A stretch of 64,000 nucleotides of DNA from Endomychus coccineus (taxonomy: Eukaryota > Arthropoda > Insecta > Coleoptera > Endomychidae). The notes under the pieces were generated by a model. The model had not been told where the DNA came from. It saw nothing but the letters and a program-made list of their open reading frames with translations, and searched no databases. The translations under genes and the position numbers were made by a program. The DNA is taken from NCBI GenBank assembly GCA_958510875.1, contig OY294070.1:42794306-42858305 (forward strand), read 5' to 3'. Of the stretch, positions 41,101 to 56,151 are shown one piece after another; the stretch's first letter is position 1, and the number at the start of each line of letters is the position of its first letter.

Positions 41101-44100
41101 TAACTAATTATATAAGCAACTAATTGAACAATTGATATTAATTTCATGTTTAGCAGGTCCAAATTGTTCGAAAATGACTCTAATGTCGAATATTTAACCT
41201 TTATTTTTTTCTTCATTGATTAACTAAAAAATTATTTATAACTAATTATATTAGCAACTAATTAAACAATTGACATTAATTTCATGTCTAGCAGGTCCTA
41301 ATTATTCGAAAATGACTCCAAAGTCGAATATTTAACTTTTATTTTTTTCTTCATTGGTTAACCAAAAAAATTATTCATAACTAATTATATAAGCAACTAA
41401 TTGAACAATTGATATTAATTTCAAGTTTAGCAGGTCCAAATTGTTCGAAAATGACTCTAATGTCGAATATTTAACCTTTATTTTTTTCTTCATTGATTAA
41501 CTAAAAAATTATTTATAACTAATTATATTAGCAACTAATTAAACAATTGACATTAATTTCATGTCTAGCAGGTCCTAATTATTCGAAAATGACTCCAAAG
41601 TCGAATATTTAACTTTTATTTTTTTCTTCATTGGTTAACCAAAAAAATTATTCATAACTAATTATATAAGCAACTAATTGAACAATTGATATTAATTTCA
41701 AGTTTAGCAGGTCCAAATTGTTCGAAAATGACTCTAATGTCGAATATTTAACCTTTATTTTTTTCTTCATTGATTAACTAAAAAATTATTTATAACTAAT
41801 TATATTAGCAACTAATTAAACAATTGACATTAATTTCATGTCTAGCAGGTCCTAATTATTCGAAAATGACTCCAAAGTCGAATATTTAACTTTTATTTTT
41901 TTCTTCATTGGTTAACCAAAAAAATTATTCATAACTAATTATATAAGCAACTAATTGAACAATTGATATTAATTTCAAGTTTAGCAGGTCCAAATTGTTC
42001 GAAAATGACTCTAATGTCGAATATTTAACCTTTATTTTTTTCTTCATTGATTAACTAAAAAATTATTTATAACTAATTATATTAGCAACTAATTAAACAA
42101 TTGACATTAATTTCATGTCTAGCAGGTCCTAATTATTCGAAAATGACTCCAAAGTCGAATATTTAACTTTTATTTTTTTCTTCATTGGTTAACCAAAAAA
42201 ATTATTTATAACTAATTATATAAGCAACTAATTGAACAATTGATATTAATTTCATGTTTAGCAGGTCCAAATTGTTCGAAAATGACTCTAATGTCGAAGA
42301 TTTAACCTTTATTTTTTTCTTCATTGATTAACTAAAAAATTATTTATAACTAATTATATTAGCAACTAATTAAACAATTGACATTAATTTCATGTCTAGC
42401 AGGTCCTAATTATTCGAAAATGACTCCAAAGTCGGATATTTAACTTTTATTTTTTTCTTCATTGGTTAACCAAAAAAATTATTCATAACTAATTATATAA
42501 GCAACTAATTGAACAATTGATATTAATTTCAAGTTTAGCAGGTCCAAATTGTTCGAAAATGACTCTAATGTCGAATATTTAACCTTTATTTTTTTCTTCA
42601 TTGATTAACTAAAAAATTATTTATAACTAATTATATTAGCAACTAATTAAACAATTGACATTAATTTCATGTCTAGCAGGTCCTAATTATTCGAAAATGA
42701 CTCCAAAGTCGAATATTTAACTTTTATTTTTTTCTTCATTGGTTAACCAAAAAAATTATTTATAACTAATTATATAAGCAACTAATTGAACAATTGATAT
42801 TAATTTCATGTTTAGCAGGTCCAAATTGTTCGAAAATGACTCTAATGTCGAATATTTAACCTTTATTTTTTTCTTCATTGATTAACTAAAAAATTATTTA
42901 TAACTAATTATATTAGCAACTAATTAAACAATTGACATTAATTTCATGTCTAGCAGGTCCTAATTATTCGAAAATGACTCCAAAGTCGAATATTTAACTT
43001 TTATTTTTTTCTTCATTGGTTAACCAAAAAAATTATTTATAACTAATTATATAAGCAACTAATTGAACAATTGATATTAATTTCATGTTTAGCAGGTCCA
43101 AATTGTTCGAAAATGACTCTAATGTCGAATATTTAACCTTTATTTTTTTCTTCATTGATTAACTAAAAAATTATTTATAACTAATTATATTAGCAACTAA
43201 TTAAACAATTGACATTAATTTCATGTCTAGCAGGTCCTAATTATTCGAAAATGACTCCAAAGTCGAATATTTAACTTTTATTTTTTTCTTCATTGGTTAA
43301 CCAAAAAAATTATTTATAACTAATTATATAAGCAACTAATTGAACAATTGATATTAATTTCATGTTTAGCAGGTCCAAATTGTTCGAAAATGACTCTAAT
43401 GTCGAATATTTAACCTTTATTTTTTTCTTCATTGATTAACTAAAAAATTATTTATAACTAATTATATTAGCAACTAATTAAACAATTGACATTAATTTCA
43501 TGTCTAGCAGGTCCTAATTATTCGAAAATGACTCCAAAGTCGAATATTTAACTTTTATTTTTTTCTTCATTGGTTAACCAAAAAAATTATTCATAACTAA
43601 TTATATAAGCAACTAATTGAACAATTGATATTAATTTCAAGTTTAGCAGGTCCAAATTGTTCGAAAATGACTCTAATGTCGAAGATTTAACCTTTATTTT
43701 TTTCTTCATTGATTAACTAAAAAATTATTTATAACTAATTATATTAGCAACTAATTAAACAATTGACATTAATTTCATGTCTAGCAGGTCCTAATTATTC
43801 GAAAATGACTCCAAAGTCGAATATTTAACTTTTATTTTTTTCTTCATTGGTTAACCAAAAAAATTATTCATAACTAATTATATAAGCAACTAATTGAACA
43901 ATTGATATTAATTTCAAGTTTAGCAGGTCCAAATTGTTCGAAAATGACTCTAATGTCGAATATTTAACCTTTATTTTTTTCTTCATTGATTAACTAAAAA
44001 ATTATTTATAACTAATTATATTAGCAACTAATTAAACAATTGACATTAATTTCATGTCTAGCAGGTCCTAATTATTCGAAAATGACTCCAAAGTCGAATA

Positions 44101-47100
44101 TTTAACTTTTATTTTTTTCTTCATTGGTTAACCAAAAAAATTATTCATAACTAATTATATAAGCAACTAATTGAACAATTGATATTAATTTCAAGTTTAG
44201 CAGGTCCAAATTGTTCGAAAATGACTCTAATGTCGAAGATTTAACCTTTATTTTTTTCTTCATTGATTAACTAAAAAATTATTTATAACTAATTATATTA
44301 GCAACTAATTAAACAATTGACATTAATTTCATGTCTAGCAGGTCCTAATTATTCGAAAATGACTCCAAAGTCGAATATTTAACTTTTATTTTTTTCTTCA
44401 TTGGTTAACCAAAAAAATTATTTATAACTAATTATATAAGCAACTAATTGAACAATTGATATTAATTTCATGTTTAGCAGGTCCAAATTGTTCGAAAATG
44501 ACTCTAATGTCGAATATTTAACCTTTATTTTTTTCTTCATTGATTAACTAAAAAATTATTTATAACTAATTATATTAGCAACTAATTAAACAATTGACAT
44601 TAATTTCATGTCTAGCAGGTCCTAATTATTCGAAAATGACTCCAAAGTCGAATATTTAACTTTTATTTTTTTCTTCATTGGTTAACCAAAAAAATTATTT
44701 ATAACTAATTATATAAGCAACTAATTGAACAATTGATATTAATTTCATGTTTAGCAGGTCCAAATTGTTCGAAAATGACTCTAATGTCGAATATTTAACC
44801 TTTATTTTTTTCTTCATTGATTAACTAAAAAATTATTTATAACTAATTATATTAGCAACTAATTAAACAATTGACATTAATTTCATGTCTAGCAGGTCCT
44901 AATTATTCGAAAATGACTCCAAAGTCGAATATTTAACTTTTATTTTTTTCTTCATTGGTTAACCAAAAAAATTATTCATAACTAATTATATAAGCAACTA
45001 ATTGAACAATTGATATTAATTTCAAGTTTAGCAGGTCCAAATTGTTCGAAAATGACTCTAATGTCGAAGATTTAACCTTTATTTTTTTCTTCATTGATTA
45101 ACTAAAAAATTATTTATAACTAATTATATTAGCAACTAATTAAACAATTGACATTAATTTCATGTCTAGCAGGTCCTAATTATTCGAAAATGACTCCAAA
45201 GTCGAATATTTAACTTTTATTTTTTTCTTCATTGGTTAACCAAAAAAATTATTTATAACTAATTATATAAGCAACTAATTGAACAATTGATATTAATTTC
45301 ATGTTTAGCAGGTCCAAATTGTTCGAAAATGACTCTAATGTCGAATATTTAACCTTTATTTTTTTCTTCATTGATTAACTAAAAAATTATTTATAACTAA
45401 TTATATTAGCAACTAATTAAACAATTGACATTAATTTCATGTCTAGCAGGTCCTAATTATTCGAAAATGACTCCAAAGTCGAATATTTAACTTTTATTTT
45501 TTTCTTCATTGGTTAACCAAAAAAATTATTTATAACTAATTATATAAGCAACTAATTGAACAATTGATATTAATTTCAAGTTTAGCAGGTCCAAATTGTT
45601 CGAAAATGACTCTAATGTCGAATATTTAACCTTTATTTTTTTCTTCATTGATTAACTAAAAAATTATTTATAACTAATTATATTAGCAACTAATTAAACA
45701 ATTGACATTAATTTCATGTCTAGCAGGTCCTAATTATTCGAAAATGACTCCAAAGTCGAATATTTAACTTTTATTTTTTTCTTCATTGGTTAACCAAAAA
45801 AATTATTTATAACTAATTATATAAGCAACTAATTGAACAATTGATATTAATTTCATGTTTAGCAGGTCCAAATTGTTCGAAAATGACTCTAATGTCGAAT
45901 ATTTAACCTTTATTTTTTTCTTCATTGATTAACTAAAAAATTATTTATAACTAATTATATTAGCAACTAATTAAACAATTGACATTAATTTCATGTCTAG
46001 CAGGTCCTAATTATTCGAAAATGACTCCAAAGTCGAATATTTAACTTTTATTTTTTTCTTCATTGGTTAACCAAAAAAATTATTCATAACTAATTATATA
46101 AGCAACTAATTGAACAATTGATATTAATTTCAAGTTTAGCAGGTCCAAATTGTTCGAAAATGACTCTAATGTCGAAGATTTAACCTTTATTTTTTTCTTC
46201 ATTGATTAACTAAAAAATTATTTATAACTAATTATATTAGCAACTAATTAAACAATTGACATTAATTTCATGTCTAGCAGGTCCTAATTATTCGAAAATG
46301 ACTCCAAAGTCGAATATTTAACTTTTATTTTTTTCTTCATTGGTTAACCAAAAAAATTATTTATAACTAATTATATAAGCAACTAATTGAACAATTGATA
46401 TTAATTTCATGTTTAGCAGGTCCAAATTGTTCGAAAATGACTCTAATGTCGAATATTTAACCTTTATTTTTTTCTTCATTGATTAACTAAAAAATTATTT
46501 ATAACTAATTATATTAGCAACTAATTAAACAATTGACATTAATTTCATGTCTAGCAGGTCCTAATTATTCGAAAATGACTCCAAAGTCGAATATTTAACT
46601 TTTATTTTTTTCTTCATTGGTTAACCAAAAAAATTATTCATAACTAATTATATAAGCAACTAATTGAACAATTGATATTAATTTCAAGTTTAGCAGGTCC
46701 AAATTGTTCGAAAATGACTCTAATGTCGAATATTTAACCTTTATTTTTTTCTTCATTGATTAACTAAAAAATTATTTATAACTAATTATATTAGCAACTA
46801 ATTAAACAATTGACATTAATTTCATGTCTAGCAGGTCCTAATTATTCGAAAATGACTCCAAAGTCGAATATTTAACTTTTATTTTTTTCTTCATTGGTTA
46901 ACCAAAAAAATTATTTATAACTAATTATATAAGCAACTAATTGAACAATTGATATTAATTTCATGTTTAGCAGGTCCAAATTGTTCGAAAATGACTCTAA
47001 TGTCGAATATTTAACCTTTATTTTTTTCTTCATTGATTAACTAAAAAATTATTTATAACTAATTATATTAGCAACTAATTAAACAATTGACATTAATTTC

Positions 47101-50100
47101 ATGTCTAGCAGGTCCTAATTATTCGAAAATGACTCCAAAGTCGAATATTTAACTTTTATTTTTTTCTTCATTGGTTAACCAAAAAAATTATTCATAACTA
47201 ATTATATAAGCAACTAATTGAACAATTGATATTAATTTCAAGTTTAGCAGGTCCAAATTGTTCGAAAATGACTCTAATGTCGAATATTTAACCTTTATTT
47301 TTTTCTTCATTGATTAACTAAAAAATTATTTATAACTAATTATATTAGCAACTAATTAAACAATTGACATTAATTTCATGTCTAGCAGGTCCTAATTATT
47401 CGAAAATGACTCCAAAGTCGAATATTTAACTTTTATTTTTTTCTTCATTGGTTAACCAAAAAAATTATTTATAACTAATTATATAAGCAACTAATTGAAC
47501 AATTGATATTAATTTCATGTTTAGCAGGTCCAAATTGTTCGAAAATGACTCTAATGTCGAATATTTAACCTTTATTTTTTTCTTCATTGATTAACTAAAA
47601 AATTATTTATAACTAATTATATTAGCAACTAATTAAACAATTGACATTAATTTCATGTCTAGCAGGTCCTAATTATTCGAAAATGACTCCAAAGTCGAAT
47701 ATTTAACTTTTATTTTTTTCTTCATTGGTTAACCAAAAAAATTATTCATAACTAATTATATAAGCAACTAATTGAACAATTGATATTAATTTCAAGTTTA
47801 GCAGGTCCAAATTGTTCGAAAATGACTCTAATGTCGAATATTTAACCTTTATTTTTTTCTTCATTGATTAACTAAAAAATTATTTATAACTAATTATATT
47901 AGCAACTAATTAAACAATTGACATTAATTTCATGTCTAGCAGGTCCTAATTATTCGAAAATGACTCCAAAGTCGAATATTTAACTTTTATTTTTTTCTTC
48001 ATTGGTTAACCAAAAAAATTATTCATAACTAATTATATAAGCAACTAATTGAACAATTGATATTAATTTCAAGTTTAGCAGGTCCAAATTGTTCGAAAAT
48101 GACTCTAATGTCGAATATTTAACCTTTATTTTTTTCTTCATTGATTAACTAAAAAATTATTTATAACTAATTATATAAGCAACTAATTGAACAATTGATA
48201 TTAATTTCAAGTTTAGCAGGTCCAAATTGTTCGAAAATGACTCTAATGTCGAATATTTAACCTTTATTTTTTTCTTCATTGATTAACTAAAAAATTATTT
48301 ATAACTAATTATATTAGCAACTAATTAAACAATTGACATTAATTTCATGTCTAGCAGGTCCTAATTATTCGAAAATGACTCCAAAGTCGAATATTTAACT
48401 TTTATTTTTTTCTTCATTGGTTAACCAAAAAAATTATTCATAACTAATTATATAAGCAACTAATTGAACAATTGATATTAATTTCAAGTTTAGCAGGTCC
48501 AAATTGTTCGAAAATGACTCTAATGTCGAATATTTAACCTTTATTTTTTTCTTCATTGATTAACTAAAAAATTATTTATAACTAATTATATTAGCAACTA
48601 ATTAAACAATTGACATTAATTTCATGTCTAGCAGGTCCTAATTATTCGAAAATGACTCCAAAGTCGAATATTTAACTTTTATTTTTTTCTTCATTGGTTA
48701 ACCAAAAAAATTATTCATAACTAATTATATAAGCAACTAATTGAACAATTGATATTAATTTCAAGTTTAGCAGGTCCAAATTGTTCGAAAATGACTCTAA
48801 TGTCGAATATTTAACCTTTATTTTTTTCTTCATTGATTAACTAAAAAATTATTTATAACTAATTATATTAGCAACTAATTAAACAATTGACATTAATTTC
48901 ATGTCTAGCAGGTCCTAATTATTCGAAAATGACTCCAAAGTCGAATATTTAACTTTTATTTTTTTCTTCATTGGTTAACCAAAAAAATTATTCATAACTA
49001 ATTATATAAGCAACTAATTGAACAATTGATATTAATTTCAAGTTTAGCAGGTCCAAATTGTTCGAAAATGACTCTAATGTCGAATATTTAACCTTTATTT
49101 TTTTCTTCATTGATTAACTAAAAAATTATTTATAACTAATTATATTAGCAACTAATTAAACAATTGACATTAATTTCATGTCTAGCAGGTCCTAATTATT
49201 CGAAAATGACTCCAAAGTCGAATATTTAACTTTTATTTTTTTCTTCATTGGTTAACCAAAAAAATTATTCATAACTAATTATATAAGCAACTAATTGAAC
49301 AATTGATATTAATTTCAAGTTTAGCAGGTCCAAATTGTTCGAAAATGACTCTAATGTCGAATATTTAACCTTTATTTTTTTCTTCATTGATTAACTAAAA
49401 AATTATTTATAACTAATTATATTAGCAACTAATTAAACAATTGACATTAATTTCATGTCTAGCAGGTCCTAATTATTCGAAAATGACTCCAAAGTCGAAT
49501 ATTTAACTTTTATTTTTTTCTTCATTGGTTAACCAAAAAAATTATTCATAACTAATTATATAAGCAACTAATTGAACAATTGATATTAATTTCAAGTTTA
49601 GCAGGTCCAAATTGTTCGAAAATGACTCTAATGTCGAATATTTAACCTTTATTTTTTTCTTCATTGATTAACTAAAAAATTATTTATAACTAATTATATT
49701 AGCAACTAATTAAACAATTGACATTAATTTCATGTCTAGCAGGTCCTAATTATTCGAAAATGACTCCAAAGTCGAATATTTAACTTTTATTTTTTTTCTT
49801 CATTGGTTAACTAAAAAATTATTTATAACTAATTATATTAGCAACTAATTAAACAATTGACATTAATTTCATGTCTAGCAGGTCCTAATTATTCGAAAAT
49901 GACTCCAAAGTCGAATATTTAACTTTTATTTTTTTCTTCATTGGTTAACCAAAAAAATTATTCATAACTAATTATATAAGCAACTAATTGAACAATTGAT
50001 ATTAATTTCAAGTTTAGCAGGTCCAAATTGTTCGAAAATGACTCTAATGTCGAATATTTAACCTTTATTTTTTCTTCATTGATTAACTAAAAAATTATTT

Positions 50101-53100
50101 ATAACTAATTATATTAGCAACTAATTAAACAATTGACATTAATTTCATGTCTAGCAGGTCCTAATTATTCGAAAATGACTCCAAAGTCGAATATTTAACT
50201 TTTATTTTTTTCTTCATTGGTTAACCAAAAAAATTATTCATAACTAATTATATAAGCAACTAATTGAACAATTGATATTAATTTCAAGTTTAGCAGGTCC
50301 AAATTGTTCGAAAATGACTCTAATGTCGAATATTTAACCTTTATTTTTTTCTTCATTGATTAACTAAAAAATTATTTATAACTAATTATATTAGCAACTA
50401 ATTAAACAATTGACATTAATTTCATGTCTAGCAGGTCCTAATTATTCGAAAATGACTCCAAAGTCGAATATTTAACTTTTATTTTTTTCTTCATTGGTTA
50501 ACCAAAAAAATTATTCATAACTAATTATATAAGCAACTAATTGAACAATTGATATTAATTTCAAGTTTAGCAGGTCCAAATTGTTCGAAAATGACTCTAA
50601 TGTCGAATATTTAACCTTTATTTTTTTCTTCATTGATTAACTAAAAAATTATTTATAACTAATTATATTAGCAACTAATTAAACAATTGACATTAATTTC
50701 ATGTCTAGCAGGTCCTAATTATTCGAAAATGACTCCAAAGTCGAATATTTAACTTTTATTTTTTTCTTCATTGGTTAACCAAAAAAATTATTCATAACTA
50801 ATTATATAAGCAACTAATTGAACAATTGATATTAATTTCAAGTTTAGCAGGTCCAAATTGTTCGAAAATGACTCTAATGTCGAATATTTAACCTTTATTT
50901 TTTTCTTCATTGATTAACTAAAAATTATTTATAACTAATTATATTAGCAACTAATTAAACAATTGACATTAATTTCATGTCTAGCAGGTCCTAATTATTC
51001 GAAAATGACTCCAAAGTCGAATATTTAACTTTTATTTTTTTCTTCATTGGTTAACCAAAAAAATTATTCATAACTAATTATATAAGCAACTAATTGAACA
51101 ATTGATATTAATTTCAAGTTTAGCAGGTCCAAATTGTTCGAAAATGACTCTAATGTCGAATATTTAACCTTTATTTTTTTCTTCATTGATTAACTAAAAA
51201 ATTATTTATAACTAATTATATTAGCAACTAATTAACAATTGACATTAATTTCATGTCTAGCAGGTCCTAATTATTCGAAAATGACTCCAAAGTCGAATAT
51301 TTAACTTTTATTTTTTTCTTCATTGGTTAACCAAAAAAATTATTCATAACTAATTATATAAGCAACTAATTGAACAATTGATATTAATTTCAAGTTTAGC
51401 AGGTCCAAATTGTTCGAAAATGACTCTAATGTCGAATATTTAACCTTTATTTTTTTCTTCATTGATTAACTAAAAAATTATTTATAACTAATTATATTAG
51501 CAACTAATTAAACAATTGACATTAATTTCATGTCTAGCAGGTCCTAATTATTCGAAAATGACTCCAAAGTCGAATATTTAACTTTTATTTTTTTCTTCAT
51601 TGGTTAACCAAAAAAATTATTCATAACTAATTATATAAGCAACTAATTGAACAATTGATATTAATTTCAAGTTTAGCAGGTCCAAATTGTTCGAAAATGA
51701 CTCTAATGTCGAATATTTAACCTTTATTTTTTTCTTCATTGATTAACTAAAAAATTATTTATAACTAATTATATTAGCAACTAATTAAACAATTGACATT
51801 AATTTCATGTCTAGCAGGTCCTAATTATTCGAAAATGACTCCAAAGTCGAATATTTAACTTTTATTTTTTTCTTCATTGGTTAACCAAAAAAATTATTCA
51901 TAACTAATTATATAAGCAACTAATTGAACAATTGATATTAATTTCAAGTTTAGCAGGTCCAAATTGTTCGAAAATGACTCTAATGTCGAATATTTAACCT
52001 TTATTTTTTTCTTCATTGATTAACTAAAAAATTATTTATAACTAATTATATTAGCAACTAATTAAACAATTGACATTAATTTCATGTCTAGCAGGTCCTA
52101 ATTATTCGAAAATGACTCCAAAGTCGAATATTTAACTTTTATTTTTTTCTTCATTGGTTAACCAAAAAAATTATTCATAACTAATTATATAAGCAACTAA
52201 TTGAACAATTGATATTAATTTCAAGTTTAGCAGGTCCAAATTGTTCGAAAATGACTCTAATGTCGAATATTTAACCTTTATTTTTTTCTTCATTGATTAA
52301 CTAAAAAATTATTTATAACTAATTATATTAGCAACTAATTAAACAATTGACATTAATTTCATGTCTAGCAGGTCCTAATTATTCGAAAATGACTCCAAAG
52401 TCGAATATTTAACTTTTATTTTTTTCTTCATTGGTTAACCAAAAAAATTATTCATAACTAATTATATAAGCAACTAATTGAACAATTGATATTAATTTCA
52501 AGTTTAGCAGGTCCAAATTGTTCGAAAATGACTCTAATGTCGAATATTTAACCTTTATTTTTTTCTTCATTGATTAACTAAAAAATTATTTATAACTAAT
52601 TATATAAGCAACTAATTGAACAATTGATATTAATTTCAAGTTTAGCAGGTCCAAATTGTTCGAAAATGACTCTAATGTCGAATATTTAACCTTTATTTTT
52701 TTCTTCATTGATTAACTAAAAAATTATTTATAACTAATTATATTAGCAACTAATTAAACAATTGACATTAATTTCATGTCTAGCAGGTCCTAATTATTCG
52801 AAAATGACTCCAAAGTCGAATATTTAACTTTTATTTTTTTCTTCATTGGTTAACCAAAAAAATTATTCATAACTAATTATATAAGCAACTAATTGAACAA
52901 TTGATATTAATTTCAAGTTTAGCAGGTCCAAATTGTTCGAAAATGACTCTAATGTCGAATATTTAACCTTTATTTTTTTCTTCATTGATTAACTAAAAAA
53001 TTATTTATAACTAATTATATTAGCAACTAATTAAACAATTGACATTAATTTCATGTCTAGCAGGTCCTAATTATTCGAAAATGACTCCAAAGTCGAATAT

Positions 53101-56100
53101 TTAACTTTTATTTTTTTCTTCATTGGTTAACCAAAAAAATTATTCATAACTAATTATATAAGCAACTAATTGAACAATTGATATTAATTTCAAGTTTAGC
53201 AGGTCCAAATTGTTCGAAAATGACTCTAATGTCGAATATTTAACCTTTATTTTTTTCTTCATTGATTAACTAAAAAATTATTTATAACTAATTATATTAG
53301 CAACTAATTAAACAATTGACATTAATTTCATGTCTAGCAGGTCCTAATTATTCGAAAATGACTCCAAAGTCGAATATTTAACTTTTATTTTTTTCTTCAT
53401 TGGTTAACCAAAAAAATTATTCATAACTAATTATATAAGCAACTAATTGAACAATTGATATTAATTTCAAGTTTAGCAGGTCCAAATTGTTCGAAAATGA
53501 CTCTAATGTCGAATATTTAACCTTTATTTTTTTCTTCATTGATTAACTAAAAAATTATTTATAACTAATTATATTAGCAACTAATTAAACAATTGACATT
53601 AATTTCATGTCTAGCAGGTCCTAATTATTCGAAAATGACTCCAAAGTCGAATATTTAACTTTTATTTTTTTCTTCATTGGTTAACCAAAAAAATTATTCA
53701 TAACTAATTATATAAGCAACTAATTGAACAATTGATATTAATTTCAAGTTTAGCAGGTCCAAATTGTTCGAAAATGACTCTAATGTCGAATATTTAACCT
53801 TTATTTTTTTCTTCATTGATTAACTAAAAAATTATTTATAACTAATTATATTAGCAACTAATTAAACAATTGACATTAATTTCATGTCTAGCAGGTCCTA
53901 ATTATTCGAAAATGACTCCAAAGTCGAATATTTAACTTTTATTTTTTTCTTCATTGGTTAACCAAAAAAATTATTTATAACTAATTATATAAGCAACTAA
54001 TTGAACAATTGATATTAATTTCAAGTTTAGCAGGTCCAAATTGTTCGAAAATGACTCTAATGTCGAATATTTAACCTTTATTTTTTTCTTCATTGATTAA
54101 CTAAAAAATTATTTATAACTAATTATATTAGCAACTAATTAAACAATTGACATTAATTTCATGTCTAGCAGGTCCTAATTATTCGAAAATGACTCCAAAG
54201 TCGAATATTTAACTTTTATTTTTTTCTTCATTGGTTAACCAAAAAAATTATTCATAACTAATTATATAAGCAACTAATTGAACAATTGATATTAATTTCA
54301 AGTTTAGCAGGTCCAAATTGTTCGAAAATGACTCTAATGTCGAATATTTAACCTTTATTTTTTTCTTCATTGATTAACTAAAAAATTATTTATAACTAAT
54401 TATATTAGCAACTAATTAAACAATTGACATTAATTTCATGTCTAGCAGGTCCTAATTATTCGAAAATGACTCCAAAGTCGAATATTTAACTTTTATTTTT
54501 TTCTTCATTGGTTAACCAAAAAAATTATTTATAACTAATTATATAAGCAACTAATTGAACAATTGATATTAATTTCAAGTTTAGCAGGTCCAAATTGTTC
54601 GAAAATGACTCTAATGTCGAATATTTAACCTTTATTTTTTTCTTCATTGATTAACTAAAAAATTATTTATAACTAATTATATTAGCAACTAATTAAACAA
54701 TTGACATTAATTTCATGTCTAGCAGGTCCTAATTATTCGAAAATGACTCCAAAGTCGAATATTTAACTTTTATTTTTTTCTTCATTGGTTAACCAAAAAA
54801 ATTATTTATAACTAATTATATAAGCAACTAATTGAACAATTGATATTAATTTCAAGTTTAGCAGGTCCAAATTGTTCGAAAATGACTCTAATGTCGAATA
54901 TTTAACCTTTATTTTTTTCTTCATTGATTAACTAAAAAATTATTTATAACTAATTATATTAGCAACTAATTAAACAATTGACATTAATTTCATGTCTAGC
55001 AGGTCCTAATTATTCGAAAATGACTCCAAAGTCGAATATTTAACTTTTATTTTTTTCTTCATTGGTTAACCAAAAAAATTATTCATAACTAATTATATAA
55101 GCAACTAATTGAACAATTGATATTAATTTCAAGTTTAGCAGGTCCAAATTGTTCGAAAATGACTCTAATGTCGAATATTTAACCTTTATTTTTTTCTTCA
55201 TTGATTAACTAAAAAATTATTTATAACTAATTATATTAGCAACTAATTAAACAATTGACATTAATTTCATGTCTAGCAGGTCCTAATTATTCGAAAATGA
55301 CTCCAAAGTCGAATATTTAACTTTTATTTTTTTCTTCATTGGTTAACCAAAAAAATTATTTATAACTAATTATATAAGCAACTAATTGAACAATTGATAT
55401 TAATTTCAAGTTTAGCAGGTCCAAATTGTTCGAAAATGACTCTAATGTCGAATATTTAACCTTTATTTTTTTCTTCATTGATTAACTAAAAAATTATTTA
55501 TAACTAATTATATTAGCAACTAATTAAACAATTGACATTAATTTCATGTCTAGCAGGTCCTAATTATTCGAAAATGACTCCAAAGTCGAATATTTAACTT
55601 TTATTTTTTTCTTCATTGGTTAACCAAAAAAATTATTTATAACTAATTATATAAGCAACTAATTGAACAATTGATATTAATTTCAAGTTTAGCAGGTCCA
55701 AATTGTTCGAAAATGACTCTAATGTCGAATATTTAACCTTTATTTTTTTCTTCATTGATTAACTAAAAAATTATTTATAACTAATTATATTAGCAACTAA
55801 TTAAACAATTGACATTAATTTCATGTCTAGCAGGTCCTAATTATTCGAAAATGACTCCAAAGTCGAATATTTAACTTTTATTTTTTTCTTCATTGGTTAA
55901 CCAAAAAAATTATTCATAACTAATTATATAAGCAACTAATTGAACAATTGATATTAATTTCATGTTTAGCAGGTCCAAATTGTTCGAAAATGACTCTAAT
56001 GTCGAATATTTAACCTTTATTTTTTTCTTCATTGATTAACTAAAAAATTATTTATAACTAATTATATTAGCAACTAATTAAACAATTGACATTAATTTCA

Positions 56101-56151
56101 TGTCTAGCAGGTCCTAATTATTCGAAAATGACTCCAAAGTCGAATATTTAG
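38122..56151 (+). repeat. satellite array of alternating 138/139-bp monomers (277-bp dimer), about 130 monomers
   Basis: Monomer A carries GAAAATGACTCTAATGTCGA and ends with CATGTCTAGCAGGTCCTAAT. Monomer B carries GAAAATGACTCCAAAGTCGA, TTGGTTAACCAAA and ends near GTTTAGCAGGTCCAAATTG. A-to-B spacing is 138 bp and B-to-A 139 bp (for example tags at 38,401, 38,539, 38,678 and 38,816). A and B differ at perhaps 10-15% of positions, while copies of the same type are almost identical. Three register switches occur: A-A near 48,096-48,234, B-B near 49,757-49,896 and A-A near 52,525-52,663. Sparse variants (TTATTCATAAC/TTATTTATAAC; TCAAGTTT/TCATGTTT; TCGAAGATT) mark blocks. AT content is very high and no coding capacity is seen. 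Confidence 0.97.
38431..40100 (+). repeat. 1,662-bp second-level duplication within the satellite
   Basis: Two rare variants recur with the same offset: TTATTTTGTTCTTC at 38,431 and 40,093, and CCAAAAGAATTATT near 38,869 and 40,531. Both offsets are 1,662 bp, exactly six 277-bp dimers, so a six-dimer block was copied as a unit. Confidence 0.8.

Noticed and set aside
38122..56151. CRISPR-like regular spacing
   Set aside because: The repeats are head-to-tail copies of 138/139 bp without unique spacers, in a eukaryotic context. It is a satellite.
38122..56151. GTTCGAAAATGAC in each monomer as a tRNA B-box
   Set aside because: The match to the B-box is only partial, no A-box or cloverleaf is present, and the motif is simply part of the repeat.
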